NCBI GenBank assembly: GCA_019454165.1 | Contig: CP075367.1 | Coordinates: 1,590,805 to 1,654,804, forward strand | Direction: 5' to 3' | Length of the DNA: 64,000 nucleotides | From: Anaerolineales bacterium | GTDB taxonomy: Bacteria; Chloroflexota; Anaerolineae; Anaerolineales; UBA11579 | In this document: positions 15,758-24,538 of the stretch, one piece after another | How the letters are laid out: every line of letters begins with the position of its first letter | Numbering within the stretch: position 1 is the first letter of the stretch | Made by a program: the position numbers and the translations under genes | The notes under the pieces: model-generated | The model's input: the letters and a program-made list of their open reading frames with translations, nothing else | What the model was told of the DNA's origin: nothing | Databases searched by the model: none

Positions 15758-18691
15758 CTATTTGAGTTGTGCCGCGATGAGCGAAACCGGATGCAGCGCT
15801 TCGCGGCCCGTGCCGCTGGCGATCTGTGAACGGCAGGATACGCCGGCCGCGACCACATGCTGACCTTCGGCGGCGTTGCGCACGGCAGGGAACACGGCCA
15901 GCTCGCCAATTTGCATGGAGAGATCGTAGTGCTCAGCCTCATAGCCAAACGAGCCGGCCATGCCGCAGCAACCCGAGTTGACCTGCTCGACCTCGAAGCC
16001 GAGCTGGGTGAGCAGCGCGGCGGTGGCGGCGGCGCCAGCCGGCACGCCATCGTCGGCGGGCGCCTGCGCCTTCTGGTAGCAGTGCCCGTGCATTAGCACG
16101 GAGCGCTGTGCCGGTTGGGCCAATGCGCTGCGCAAGCCATCCAGCCCCTGGCGCAGCAGGAACTCATCCAGCATAAAGCTGCGGCGGGCCAGCGCGCTCA
16201 CGCCATCCTCGCCGGGCAGCAAATCCAGATATTCGTCCTTGAACGTGTAGATCTCGGATGGCTCGATGCCCACGACGGGGACTTTGCGCTCGGGGTCCCA
16301 TTCTTCGATGGTGTCCAGTACGCGGCGGGCGTGCTCTTTGGCCTGCGGCAGCAAGCCCTTGGAGATCAGCGTGCGGCCGGCTCCGTTAAAAGGCAGCACG
16401 GCCGCCTTGAGGCCGGCGGCGGCCAGCACGCGGATCGCATCCTCGGCGATCTCAGGATAGAAGAACTCAATGAATGGGTCAGGCAAGAAGAATACATCGG
16501 CTTCCTGTGGCGCAACGGCCCTAATCGCCCGCGCCGGCACGAACTTGGGCAGGCCGCGCTTGGCGGAGAGGCCGAATACCTTCTCACCCAGCGCTTTGCC
16601 AATGCCGCTCTGCAGCATCAAGTTGCTGATCGGCGCCACAGCGCGGCCCAGCTTGCCGAGCACGCCGATGTAGCCAAACAAATAGTCACGCAACGGGCGG
16701 CGGTGGGTCTTGTAATAGTCGTTCAAGAAGTCGTACTTGATCTTGGCCATGTCTACGCCGGAGGGGCATTCGGCCTTGCAGCCCTTGCACTCCAGGCACA
16801 GGTCCAGCGCGGCATGCGCCGCCTTTTGCGCATTGGCGGCCACCGCGCCTTGCCCCGGCAGGCCGGTCGAGATCATGGCGCGCAGCAGGTTGCCGCGGCC
16901 GCGGGTGCTATGTTCTTCCTCGCGCGTGGCCTGGAACGATGGGCACATCACGCCGCCGTCTTTGCGGCACACCCCTGCCCCGTTGCACATCTCGATCGCC
17001 CCGCTCAAACCGCCTTGGCTTGAAAAATCCAAAATAGGCAACCAGGGGTCAGACGTGTATTCCGTGCCATAGCGCAGGTTGAGATGCATCGGCTGTGGGT
17101 CGAGGATCTTGCCCGGGTTCAGGCGCGCCTTGGGGTCAGCCGCACGCTTCAGGTCGCGGAAGGCGTTGTTGATCTCCGGCCCAAAGGTCTCTTCCAACCA
17201 CTCGCCATGCGAGAGGCCATCGCCGTGTTCGCCGCTCATCGAGCCGTTATATTGCTTGGCGGCCGCCATGACGTCTTGCGTGATGCCGCGCATCTGTTCA
17301 ATGCCGCGCAGAGTCTTGAGATTGATCAGCGGGCGCACATGCAGACAGCCCGCCGAGGCGTGGGCATAGAAATCGCCGCCAGTGCCATACCCCTCCAGGA
17401 TGCGCATAAAAGCGCGCACGAACTGGCCGAGGTTCTCAACCGGTACAGCCACATCTTCAATAAAGGGCAGCGGCTTGGCATCGCCCGGGCGCGACATCAG
17501 CAGCCCGAGGCCAACTTTGCGCACGCCCCACACATTGTCTTGCTCAGCCTGGGTGATGGCGCGCACCGCACCGGGGCCAAGCGTGGCCAGGCGCTTTTCC
17601 AGTTCCTCTTCCGAGTCACCCGCAAATTCGATGATGAGAATGGCAGCCGGATCGCCCTTCACGAAGCCGAGGCGCTGGGCATAGGCCGGCACGCTGCGCG
17701 CCAGGTTGATCATGGCACGCGGGATGAGTTCGATAGCCGAAGGCTCCAGCTTCAGCAAGTCAGGCGCGGCGTCGCACGCTTCGGCAATGCTGGGATACGA
17801 GAGCACGCCCAGCACGGTGCGCCTGGGCTTGGGCACCAGACGCAGCTGCATACGCTTGAGCACCACCAGCGTGCCCTCCGAGCCGACGATGGCCGGCGCC
17901 AGGTTGATATGCCCCTCGGCCACCGGTGGATACATATCCCCCGCGCCGGCACGCGCCCACATGGGCGGCCGGCTGGGCGACCAGGGCAGCAGGTAGTTCA
18001 AGCTGTAGCCGGAAGCCCGCCGCCAGGTGCGCGGCCAGCTCTGCTTGATGCGCTCGCCATGCTGCTCACGGATGCTGAGGGCCTGGCGGTACAGGCTGCC
18101 CTCGAGCGTGTCCGCCTCGGCGCGGTTGAGCGCATCCTGCAACGCCATCTCTTCCAGCCGCGCCCGCGAGCCGTCGGCGAGCAGCACATCACTGGCAATG
18201 ATGTTGTCGGAGGTCATGCCGTAGCTGATGGAGTGCGCGCCGGTGGAGTTGTTGCCGGCCATGCCGCCCAGTGTGGCGCGGTCAGATGAGGCCGGGTCTG
18301 GGCCGAACATGAGGCCGTGGGCCGCGGCAGCTTTATTAAAGGCGTTGAGGACGATGCCGGGCTGCACCCAGGCGGTGCGCTGCTGCAGGTCGATCTCCAG
18401 GACTTGGTTGAGATACCGGGTGAAATCCAAAATAATCGCCGGGCCAATCGTCTGGCCGGCCAGGCTGGTGCCCGAGCCGCGCGGTAGGATGGGCAGGCCG
18501 TACTGCGCGGCCAGCTCTACGATGGCTTCCAGGTCTTCTTCATGGCGCGGCAAGGCAACGCCCAACGGCTCGATCTGGTAGATGGACGCATCCGTGCTGT
18601 ACAACCGACGGCTGGGAGCATCCAAACGCAATTCGCTGACAGTGCGCTTACGCACTTCAGCGGCAAAGTCTTGCAACAGCTCAGGGGCCAT
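15758..18691 (-). CDS. FAD-linked D-2-hydroxyacid dehydrogenase fused to Fe-S (GlpC/CCG) module
   Basis: The 977 residues join two parts. The first (about 1-530) is a VAO-type FAD-binding oxidoreductase, with LPRGSGTSLAGQT, GGMAGNNSTGAHS and a C-terminal FAD-oxidase domain containing GEHGDG. The second (about 560-977) has ferredoxin-like cysteines (CLECKGCKAECPSG) and two CCG domains, including NSGCCGMAGSFGYE. This is the YdiJ-like layout, which oxidises D-lactate, glycolate or D-2-hydroxyglutarate and passes electrons to the respiratory chain. The substrate cannot be decided from sequence alone. Its start overlaps the end of hflX, so the two are cotranscribed. Confidence 0.88.
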   Translation of the reverse strand: MAPELLQDFAAEVRKRTVSELRLDAPSRRLYSTDASIYQIEPLGVALPRHEEDLEAIVELAAQYGLPILPRGSGTSLAGQTIGPAIILDFTRYLNQVLEIDLQQRTAWVQPGIVLNAFNKAAAAHGLMFGPDPASSDRATLGGMAGNNSTGAHSISYGMTSDNIIASDVLLADGSRARLEEMALQDALNRAEADTLEGSLYRQALSIREQHGERIKQSWPRTWRRASGYSLNYLLPWSPSRPPMWARAGAGDMYPPVAEGHINLAPAIVGSEGTLVVLKRMQLRLVPKPRRTVLGVLSYPSIAEACDAAPDLLKLEPSAIELIPRAMINLARSVPAYAQRLGFVKGDPAAILIIEFAGDSEEELEKRLATLGPGAVRAITQAEQDNVWGVRKVGLGLLMSRPGDAKPLPFIEDVAVPVENLGQFVRAFMRILEGYGTGGDFYAHASAGCLHVRPLINLKTLRGIEQMRGITQDVMAAAKQYNGSMSGEHGDGLSHGEWLEETFGPEINNAFRDLKRAADPKARLNPGKILDPQPMHLNLRYGTEYTSDPWLPILDFSSQGGLSGAIEMCNGAGVCRKDGGVMCPSFQATREEEHSTRGRGNLLRAMISTGLPGQGAVAANAQKAAHAALDLCLECKGCKAECPSGVDMAKIKYDFLNDYYKTHRRPLRDYLFGYIGVLGKLGRAVAPISNLMLQSGIGKALGEKVFGLSAKRGLPKFVPARAIRAVAPQEADVFFLPDPFIEFFYPEIAEDAIRVLAAAGLKAAVLPFNGAGRTLISKGLLPQAKEHARRVLDTIEEWDPERKVPVVGIEPSEIYTFKDEYLDLLPGEDGVSALARRSFMLDEFLLRQGLDGLRSALAQPAQRSVLMHGHCYQKAQAPADDGVPAGAAATAALLTQLGFEVEQVNSGCCGMAGSFGYEAEHYDLSMQIGELAVFPAVRNAAEGQHVVAAGVSCRSQIASGTGREALHPVSLIAAQLK

Positions 18692-20049
18692 TATTCGACT
18701 TCCCTCGGGGATGCGGCAGCCGCGGCTTTGCGGCCTTTGGCAAATTCGCTAAAACGCGCCAGCAGACGGCCAGGCAGGCGCCCGCTGAGCCTCACTCCGG
18801 TGCGAGTGTGCTCCACCACATCCACCTGCCCTTGTTCGTGGAACAGGGCGATGAGCGCGCCCTGCTCGTACGGCAGCAACACTTCGATCGGCGTTAGCGT
18901 TTCGTACAGCTTGCGGGTGACGGCTGCTAGCAATTCATCCAAGCCTTGCTTGGTGAGCGCGGACACCGCGACCGCGCCATCAAACTCGGCCAGCGCGGCC
19001 TGCGCCGCGGCCGGGTCATCCAGCCGGTCGATCTTGTTGAGCACGGTCAGCATGGGCACATGCCGCGCCTCGATCTCGTCCAGCGTCTGCATCACCGCCT
19101 CGGCATGCTCGTGAACATTGGGATGGGTGACATCCATGACATGCAGGAGTAGGTCGGCTTCTTTGACTTCTTCCAGCGTGGCTTGAAATGCCTTGACCAG
19201 GCCATGCGGCAGCTTTTGAATAAAACCCACTGTATCGGTGAACAAGGCTTCGCGACCACCAGGCAAACGCACTTTGCGCGTGGTCGGGTCCAGCGTGGCG
19301 AACAGCTTATCGGCCACATAGACCTGCGCATCCGTCAGGGCGTTGAGCAGCGTGGATTTGCCGGCGTTGGTGTAGCCAACCAGCGCAATGATGGGAATAC
19401 GCGCTCGTTTACGCTGGGCGCGGTAACGGCCGCGGTGGGCGCGCACCTTCTCCAGGTCGCTGCGCAGGCGCGAGATGCGCTTGCCGATCTCGCGCCGGTC
19501 AGATTCCAGCTGGGTTTCACCCGGGCCGCGTAGACCCACACCGCCCACGCCGCCGGAGCGGCCACCGCCACCGCCGGATTGGCGCGCAAGGTGGGTCCAG
19601 GCGCGCGTCAGGCGCGGCAGGCGGTACTCGTACTGCGCCAGCTCGACTTGCAGCGCGCCTTCATGCGTGCTGGCATGCTGGGCAAAAATATCCAGGATGA
19701 GCGCGGTGCGGTCGATCACGCGGCGTTTGGTGCCGAACTCTTCTTCAAGCTCGCGCTGGTGGCGCGGCTGCAGTTCATCGTCAAACAGGATCACCTGAGC
19801 GTCCAGCTCTTCAGCCAGAGCTTTGATCTCCTGCACCTTGCCTTTGCCGATCAGTGTCTTGGGATTGGGCGCATTGATGCGCTGGTAGGTCTGGGTGACC
19901 ACTTCAAGCCCGGCTGTATCGGCCAGTAAGGCCAACTCATCCAGCGAATCCTCCAGCGGCAGCAGACCCGGGTCAGCCGCGATCTGCACGCCCACCAAAA
20001 TGGCGCGTTCAGGTACGCGCTCGGTGTTGTGCAGTTTGCCTTTTGCCAT
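18691..20049 (-). CDS. hflX: GTPase HflX
   Basis: HflX is a ribosome-associated GTPase that can split stalled 70S ribosomes under stress. Visible features are the N-terminal HflX domain ending in a Gly-rich loop (about residues 150-175, GGGGGRSGGVGGVGLRGPGE), then the G domain with GYTNAGKS (Walker A), DTVGFIQKLP, and NKIDRLDD. Length is 452 residues. It starts directly after the stop of the aminotransferase gene and its end overlaps the dehydrogenase start, forming a three-gene minus-strand unit. Confidence 0.95.
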   Translation of the reverse strand: MAKGKLHNTERVPERAILVGVQIAADPGLLPLEDSLDELALLADTAGLEVVTQTYQRINAPNPKTLIGKGKVQEIKALAEELDAQVILFDDELQPRHQRELEEEFGTKRRVIDRTALILDIFAQHASTHEGALQVELAQYEYRLPRLTRAWTHLARQSGGGGGRSGGVGGVGLRGPGETQLESDRREIGKRISRLRSDLEKVRAHRGRYRAQRKRARIPIIALVGYTNAGKSTLLNALTDAQVYVADKLFATLDPTTRKVRLPGGREALFTDTVGFIQKLPHGLVKAFQATLEEVKEADLLLHVMDVTHPNVHEHAEAVMQTLDEIEARHVPMLTVLNKIDRLDDPAAAQAALAEFDGAVAVSALTKQGLDELLAAVTRKLYETLTPIEVLLPYEQGALIALFHEQGQVDVVEHTRTGVRLSGRLPGRLLARFSEFAKGRKAAAAASPREVE

Positions 20050-21222
20050 CTATCGCCTTCGTTGCAGCCAGTCAGAAATGCGCTCGACGCCCTCGCGCAG
20101 GCGGGCCACATCGGTGACCAGCGAGACGCGGAAATAGCCCTCGCCGTGCTGGCCGAAGACCACCCCGGGCGTAGTGCTAACGCCGCACTCGCTCAGCATG
20201 GCGGCGCAGAACTCCATGCTGCTCTCGCCGTTGGGTACCGGCGCCCACACGTACAGTGCAGCCTGCGGCGGAGCGACGCGCACGCCGGCGCGGTGTAGGC
20301 CATCCACCACGGCATCACGGCGCTCCTGGTAGATGCGGTTGCGCTCGTTCAGCCAGGTCTGGTCGCCCAGCATGGCTAGCTCGCCAGCCGCCATCAGCGG
20401 CGCAAAGATGGCCGAATCCTGCTGGCTCTTGTAGGTCTCAATGTACTTGAGCGCTTGCGGGTGGCCAACCGCCATGCCCACGCGCCAGCCGGCCATGTTG
20501 TAGGTCTTGGACAGCGAATTGAACTCAACCGTCACGTCTTTAGCGCCCGGCACCTGCAGGATGCTGGGGGCGCGGTAGCCGTTGAAGCCCACATCGCAAT
20601 ACGGGTTGTCGTGGGCCACGAGGATGTTATGTTTGCGGGCGAAGGCAATGACTTTCTCAAAGAAAGCCAGGTCAGCAATGGCGCCGGTGGGATTGTTGGG
20701 ATAGTTGAGCCACAGGATCTTGGCACGGCGCAGCACATCGGCCGGCACGGCATCCAGATCCGGCAGGAAGGCGTTCTCCTCCAGCAACGGCATGAGGTGC
20801 ACCTGCCCACCGGCGATCTCGGTGCTCTTGGCGTAGACCGCGTAGCTGGGGTCAGGCACCAGGGCCACATCGCCCGGATTGAGCACCGCCTGGCTGAGGA
20901 TGAACAGGCCTTCTTTGGAACCGAGCAGGTCGATCGCCTCAGTGGCCGGGTCGATCTCCACATCAAAGCGGACCTTGTAGTACTCGGCCACCGCCTTGCG
21001 GAACTTCTGCGTCATGCCGAGGGTGTAGCCATGCGTATCGGCGCGCTGGGCGGACTCGAACATGCCTTCAAGGATGAAGCCGGGCGGCGGCAGGTCCGGG
21101 CTGCCAATATCCAGGCGCACCACATCAGTGCCCTTGGCGCGCAGAGTGGCAATGCGCTTGGCCAGGTCTGCAAAAAAGTATGGTTTGAGTGCTGCAATGC
21201 GATGAGCGGGCTGTAGTTCCAT
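20050..21222 (-). CDS. Class I/II PLP aminotransferase, LL-diaminopimelate aminotransferase-like
   Basis: Fold type I aminotransferase of 390 residues. The PLP Lys is residue 239 in SLSKTYNMAGWR, and NYPNNPTGA and HDNPYCDVGF are the other cofactor motifs. These match the DapL and related aspartate-aminotransferase groups, so a role in lysine and cell-wall diaminopimelate synthesis or in aspartate transamination is likely. The start at 21222 follows TAAACT by 8 bases without a Shine-Dalgarno. An extension to 21261 would cover that box. No other lysine gene is nearby. Confidence 0.82.
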   Translation of the reverse strand: MELQPAHRIAALKPYFFADLAKRIATLRAKGTDVVRLDIGSPDLPPPGFILEGMFESAQRADTHGYTLGMTQKFRKAVAEYYKVRFDVEIDPATEAIDLLGSKEGLFILSQAVLNPGDVALVPDPSYAVYAKSTEIAGGQVHLMPLLEENAFLPDLDAVPADVLRRAKILWLNYPNNPTGAIADLAFFEKVIAFARKHNILVAHDNPYCDVGFNGYRAPSILQVPGAKDVTVEFNSLSKTYNMAGWRVGMAVGHPQALKYIETYKSQQDSAIFAPLMAAGELAMLGDQTWLNERNRIYQERRDAVVDGLHRAGVRVAPPQAALYVWAPVPNGESSMEFCAAMLSECGVSTTPGVVFGQHGEGYFRVSLVTDVARLREGVERISDWLQRRR

Positions 21223-21230
21223 AAGGGCGT

Positions 21231-21236
21231 AGTTTA
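21231..21236 (-). promoter_or_regulatory. -10-like box of the aminotransferase-hflX-dehydrogenase unit
   Basis: TAAACT on the minus strand lies 8 bases before the ATG at 21222. No ribosome-binding site lies between them. Confidence 0.45.
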
Positions 21237-21322
21237 CCTCTGAAAGCAAGAAAGTCCTCACTTCGATAGGTAAGCGCGAGCGTCAAGCGCCACCCAAACT
21301 CCATCCGGTACTTACACAGGTC

Positions 21323-21916
21323 CTAGCTGCTAACAGAAACAAGATATTGTGGATAGCTTGCGCGGTAGCCAAGGGCATGGCCTATGCGCCCCAGCAAGCC
21401 AAAGATCACTCGCTGAGCAAACGGTGGCAGCCCAGCCAGGTAACCGCCATGCTTGAGTAAGGTCTGCATAGATACGGCTAACTGTAATGGATTGGGCTTG
21501 CCATCCGAGCCAACCTTGCCATCCCGCGCCAGCCCATACTGAGTGGCTATCGTGTTTAGTGTGTCGATGACTGCTTCGGGACTGGAGTACTCAAATGTGT
21601 CTGTCTGGATCATGTGCAGATCTTCATCTCCTGTGTTCCAGGGATGAATGTGGGGTTTCTTGGCAGGCAGCGTGATCGTATCGCCAGCTTGGGCAAGGTA
21701 TTCTTTGCCATCAAGTACATATGTGCAGGATCCGGCCAAAATTTCAAATTTCTCTTCCCACCACATATGAAAATGGGCAGGCAGGTCTTGGCCCGAATGC
21801 GCGCGGTAGAAATATTCAACCTGAAAGCCATTTCCCTGGGTTTCATTTTCTGTTTTGAGAACCACAGCCCGGACACCGGCTTGTGAGTTTTCAGCTACAA
21901 ACCCTGCTTCAATCAT
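21323..21916 (-). CDS. Cupin-domain protein
   Basis: Residues about 30-110 form a cupin barrel with HFHMWWEEKFEILAGS (motif 1, with His and Glu metal ligands) and PHIHPWN (motif 2). The C-terminal 80 residues contain a hydrophobic stretch near GLPPFAQRVIFGLLG and are unassigned. The gene looks richer in A and T than its neighbours, which may point to transfer. The ATG at 21916 has an AAAGGTGG site 8 bases upstream, and an in-frame GTG at 21928 is an alternative. It is probably a sugar- or small-molecule-binding or modifying cupin; the reaction is unknown. Confidence 0.72.
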   Translation of the reverse strand: MIEAGFVAENSQAGVRAVVLKTENETQGNGFQVEYFYRAHSGQDLPAHFHMWWEEKFEILAGSCTYVLDGKEYLAQAGDTITLPAKKPHIHPWNTGDEDLHMIQTDTFEYSSPEAVIDTLNTIATQYGLARDGKVGSDGKPNPLQLAVSMQTLLKHGGYLAGLPPFAQRVIFGLLGRIGHALGYRASYPQYLVSVSS

Positions 21917-22001
21917 GCCTTCGTCCACCTTTCTGGTTTGAAGTGGCTGGCTTTATCCTACTCGCTTTTTAGGAGCAGCCAGAAGCAGAGGTTGCTTGCA
22001 A

Positions 22002-22922
22002 CTACTGCCTCAGCACCCACGCCAGCACCACTTCGCCCACAATCTGCAAGCTCTCAGCCGAGATCTTGTCCAGGGTGTCCTGGCTGGTGTGCCAGTATGG
22101 GTAATCGAAGTCGATGATGTCCACCGCGGGGATCTCACGGGCCAGGAACGGGGTGTGGTCATCCATGATGGTGAACTTGGGCTCGTTGATGAACACGTCG
22201 CCGTAGCCCAGCTCAGCCGCCTGCGCCCAGATCTCGGCCGCCAGCCGCGGATCTGAACTGCGCTCCAGGTAGATTTGCAGGTCAGCATCGCCGATCATAT
22301 CGAGGATGACGACCGCGTCCGGCAGCTCAGCCAGCGAGTCCGCCACCAGGCGGCTGCCCATGATCCAATCCCAGCCGTCGATGCCGCCATTGTCCTCCGC
22401 GTCGAAGAAAGCCAGGGTCACCGTGGCCGCCGGGTCATGCTGCGGCAGCACGCGGGCCAGCTCCAGCAGCACAGCCACGCCCGAGGCACCGTCGTTGGCG
22501 CCGGGCACCGGCTGCAGCTGCAGGACCGGGTCAGGATCATGGTCGGCGAAGAAGCGGCTATCGTAGTGGGCGCCCAGGATGATCCAGGGAGCGCCCTCGG
22601 CGCTTGGGCGCGTGGCGAGAATGTTGTAGACCGGCTTGCCTAGCAACTCGCCCGCGGGTTGCTCCACCTGCCAGCCGTAGCTTGCCAGCATGTCGGCAAT
22701 ATAGGCGCGGGTCTGCTCGTGCGCCAGGCTGCCAGGCGTACGCGGGCCAAAGGCCATTTGCGCCTCGGCGTGGGCATATGCGCGTTGGCCGTCAAAGGCG
22801 GCCGGCGCGTTGTGGCCTGGCAGCAGCTGGCTTACTCCGATACCGACCAGCACCAGAGCCATCCCCATCAAGGCCACAGCACGCAATTGGCGTGAACTTA
22901 GATTCCATTTACGGGCTTGCAT
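22002..22922 (-). CDS. Membrane-anchored M28-family zinc hydrolase, glutaminyl-cyclase-like
   Basis: A basic N-terminus and one transmembrane segment (about residues 15-34) place the enzyme outside the membrane. The M28 zinc core follows: GAHYDSR, PGANDGASGVAVLLELAR, FFDAEDNG, DMIGD and DDHTPFL. The end of the domain (DDHTPFLAREIPAVDIIDF, then WHTSQDTLDKIS) resembles glutaminyl-peptide cyclotransferases more than aminopeptidases, so pyroglutamate formation on exported proteins is possible. Both activities use this fold. The start lies one base after the trmFO stop, so it is transcribed with trmFO. Confidence 0.82.
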   Translation of the reverse strand: MQARKWNLSSRQLRAVALMGMALVLVGIGVSQLLPGHNAPAAFDGQRAYAHAEAQMAFGPRTPGSLAHEQTRAYIADMLASYGWQVEQPAGELLGKPVYNILATRPSAEGAPWIILGAHYDSRFFADHDPDPVLQLQPVPGANDGASGVAVLLELARVLPQHDPAATVTLAFFDAEDNGGIDGWDWIMGSRLVADSLAELPDAVVILDMIGDADLQIYLERSSDPRLAAEIWAQAAELGYGDVFINEPKFTIMDDHTPFLAREIPAVDIIDFDYPYWHTSQDTLDKISAESLQIVGEVVLAWVLRQ

Positions 22923-22923
22923 A

Positions 22924-24300
22924 CTAGGCCGCTTGCAGCTGCCCAGTCAGGTAGGCGTCTAAATCATTCAAGGCGCGCTCAGAATATGCCTTGGCGCGGT
23001 CACGGCGGCCCATGCGACCCGTGATCTCAAGCGGAGGCATGATCCCGTAGTTGGCTTTCATCGGCTGGAAGTCGGACTCATCGGCATGCGTGACATAGTG
23101 GCACAGCGCGCCCAGCATCGTAGTGGGCGGCATTTGGAGCAGCGGCTGCCCGGCATGCAGGCGGGCCGCGTTCAGCCCGGCCAGCAGGCCAGTGGCGATG
23201 TTGCCCACGTAGCCTTCAACGCCGGTGATCTGGCCGGCGAAGAACAGGTCAGCCCGTGTGCGGAATTGCAGCGTGGGATCGAGCAGCCGCGGCGATGAGA
23301 TGAAGGTGTTGCGGTGCATCTGGCCATAGCGTTCGAACACCGCATTTTGCAAACCGGGGATCATGCGAAACACGCGCTTCTGGTCAGGGAACTTGAGATT
23401 GGTTTGAAAGCCGACCAGGTTATAGAGCGTGCCAGCCAAGTTGTCCTGGCGCAGTTGCAGCACCGCATACGGCCGCTTGCCGGTGCGCGGGTCGCGCAAA
23501 CCGACCGGGCGCATCGGGCCGAAGGCCAGCGCCCGCTCGCCGCGCTCGGCGATGATCTCGACCGGCAGACAGCCCTCGAAGAATTCGTGCGCGCCCGTGC
23601 GTACGCCGGCGCCATCATCGGTCTGCAAATGGTTCTCGAACTCGCGCAGCTCAATGCGCTCGGCGGCCAACAGTGCCGCCAGGAAGGCGCCGTACTCCTC
23701 ACGCGTCATCGGACAGTTGATGTAATCACCCTGCTCCTCCTCGCCGCGGTCATAGCGCGAGGCGCGGAACGCAACGCTCATGTCAATCGAATCCAAGCTG
23801 ACGATAGGCGAAATGGCATCGTAGAAGAACAGGTGCTGCTCACCACTGAGCTTGGCAATCGACTGCGACAGGTTGGACGAGGTCAGCGGCCCGGAGGCGA
23901 TGATGGTCAGGCCATCGGGCACCTCTGGCATTTCTTCGCGCACCAGCGTGATGCTGGGGTGCGCCTGGATACGCCGGGTGACCGCCGCGGCAAAGCCGTC
24001 CCGGTCCACTGCCAGCGCCCCACCCGCCGGCAACGCCGTCTCCTGGGCCACCTTCATCAGCAGGCTGCCCATACGCCGGATCTCGTTCTTGAGCAGGCCA
24101 CCGGCGCGGTCTGGCAGATCAGACCCCAAGGAATTGGAGCACACCAGTTCGGCCAGGTGCTCGCTCACATGCGCTCCGGTCGGCATGGCCGGGCGCATCT
24201 CATACAGGGCCACCTGCAAGCCGGCTTCGGCGGCTTGCCAGGCGGCTTCGCTGCCCGCCAGGCCGCCACCCACGATTATGAGGTCAGATTTAGGGGTCAT
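22924..24300 (-). CDS. trmFO: Methylenetetrahydrofolate-tRNA-(uracil-5-)-methyltransferase TrmFO
   Basis: The enzyme makes m5U54 in tRNA using methylenetetrahydrofolate and FAD. The FAD-binding [17 protein letters not shown] motif, CSNSLGSD, and the [20 protein letters not shown] block are diagnostic. Length (458) is typical. The start is 9 bases downstream of a TAGAAT box with no Shine-Dalgarno. The M28 hydrolase gene follows without a gap. It is divergent from rpoN, with a MITE-like repeat between the two. Confidence 0.95.
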   Translation of the reverse strand: MTPKSDLIIVGGGLAGSEAAWQAAEAGLQVALYEMRPAMPTGAHVSEHLAELVCSNSLGSDLPDRAGGLLKNEIRRMGSLLMKVAQETALPAGGALAVDRDGFAAAVTRRIQAHPSITLVREEMPEVPDGLTIIASGPLTSSNLSQSIAKLSGEQHLFFYDAISPIVSLDSIDMSVAFRASRYDRGEEEQGDYINCPMTREEYGAFLAALLAAERIELREFENHLQTDDGAGVRTGAHEFFEGCLPVEIIAERGERALAFGPMRPVGLRDPRTGKRPYAVLQLRQDNLAGTLYNLVGFQTNLKFPDQKRVFRMIPGLQNAVFERYGQMHRNTFISSPRLLDPTLQFRTRADLFFAGQITGVEGYVGNIATGLLAGLNAARLHAGQPLLQMPPTTMLGALCHYVTHADESDFQPMKANYGIMPPLEITGRMGRRDRAKAYSERALNDLDAYLTGQLQAA

Positions 24301-24309
24301 AGAAAAGCT

Positions 24310-24315
24310 ATTCTA
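24310..24315 (-). promoter_or_regulatory. -10 box of trmFO
   Basis: TAGAAT on the minus strand lies 9 bases before the trmFO ATG at 24300. No ribosome-binding site lies between them. Confidence 0.5.
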
Positions 24316-24340
24316 TCAAGCGAGCTGGCACTGTCCTGTA

Positions 24341-24454
24341 TGTCATTGCGAGGAGTGCTGAAGGTTGCATTCCATGCAACCTTCAGCCGACGAAGCAATC
24401 CCCAAGATAGTCTCCAAACTAACCAAAGATTGCTTCGCTCCGCTCGCAATGACA
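24341..24454. repeat. MITE-like inverted-repeat element, copy 1
   Basis: The element is bounded by TGTCATTGCGAG (24341-24352) and its exact inverse CTCGCAATGACA (24443-24454). Inside are the inverted pair GCAATC/GATTGC and a hairpin with a 12-bp stem at 24359-24385. A second element with the same ends lies at 44654-44773. It has no coding capacity. It lies between the divergent trmFO and rpoN promoters. Confidence 0.8.
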
Positions 24455-24474
24455 ACCTACTCCCCCAAACTCCC

Positions 24475-24491
24475 CTGGCATAGAACTTGCA
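24475..24491 (+). promoter_or_regulatory. Putative sigma-54 (-24/-12) promoter upstream of rpoN
   Basis: The element reads CTGGCA, six bases, then TTGCA. The GG and GC doublets have the canonical 10-bp gap between them, as in YTGGCACG-N4-TTGCW. The -12 half coincides with the -35 hexamer of the housekeeping-type promoter just downstream. Confidence 0.6.
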
Positions 24492-24515
24492 TCTTTAGGA
24501 GTGCATCCCTATAAT
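24487..24515 (+). promoter_or_regulatory. Sigma-70-type promoter of rpoN
   Basis: TTGCAT (24487-24492) and TATAAT (24510-24515) are separated by 17 bp. The expected start of transcription is near 24522. An AGGAG ribosome-binding site follows at 24528-24532. Its -35 box is shared with the -24/-12 element. Confidence 0.65.
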
Positions 24516-24538
24516 CCACTCGCTTCCAGGAGCACAAA

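Noticed and set aside
17084..18289. Long plus-strand open frame of 401 codons
   Set aside because: Antisense to the FAD/Fe-S dehydrogenase; composition is His/Arg/Gly-rich and no motif is seen.
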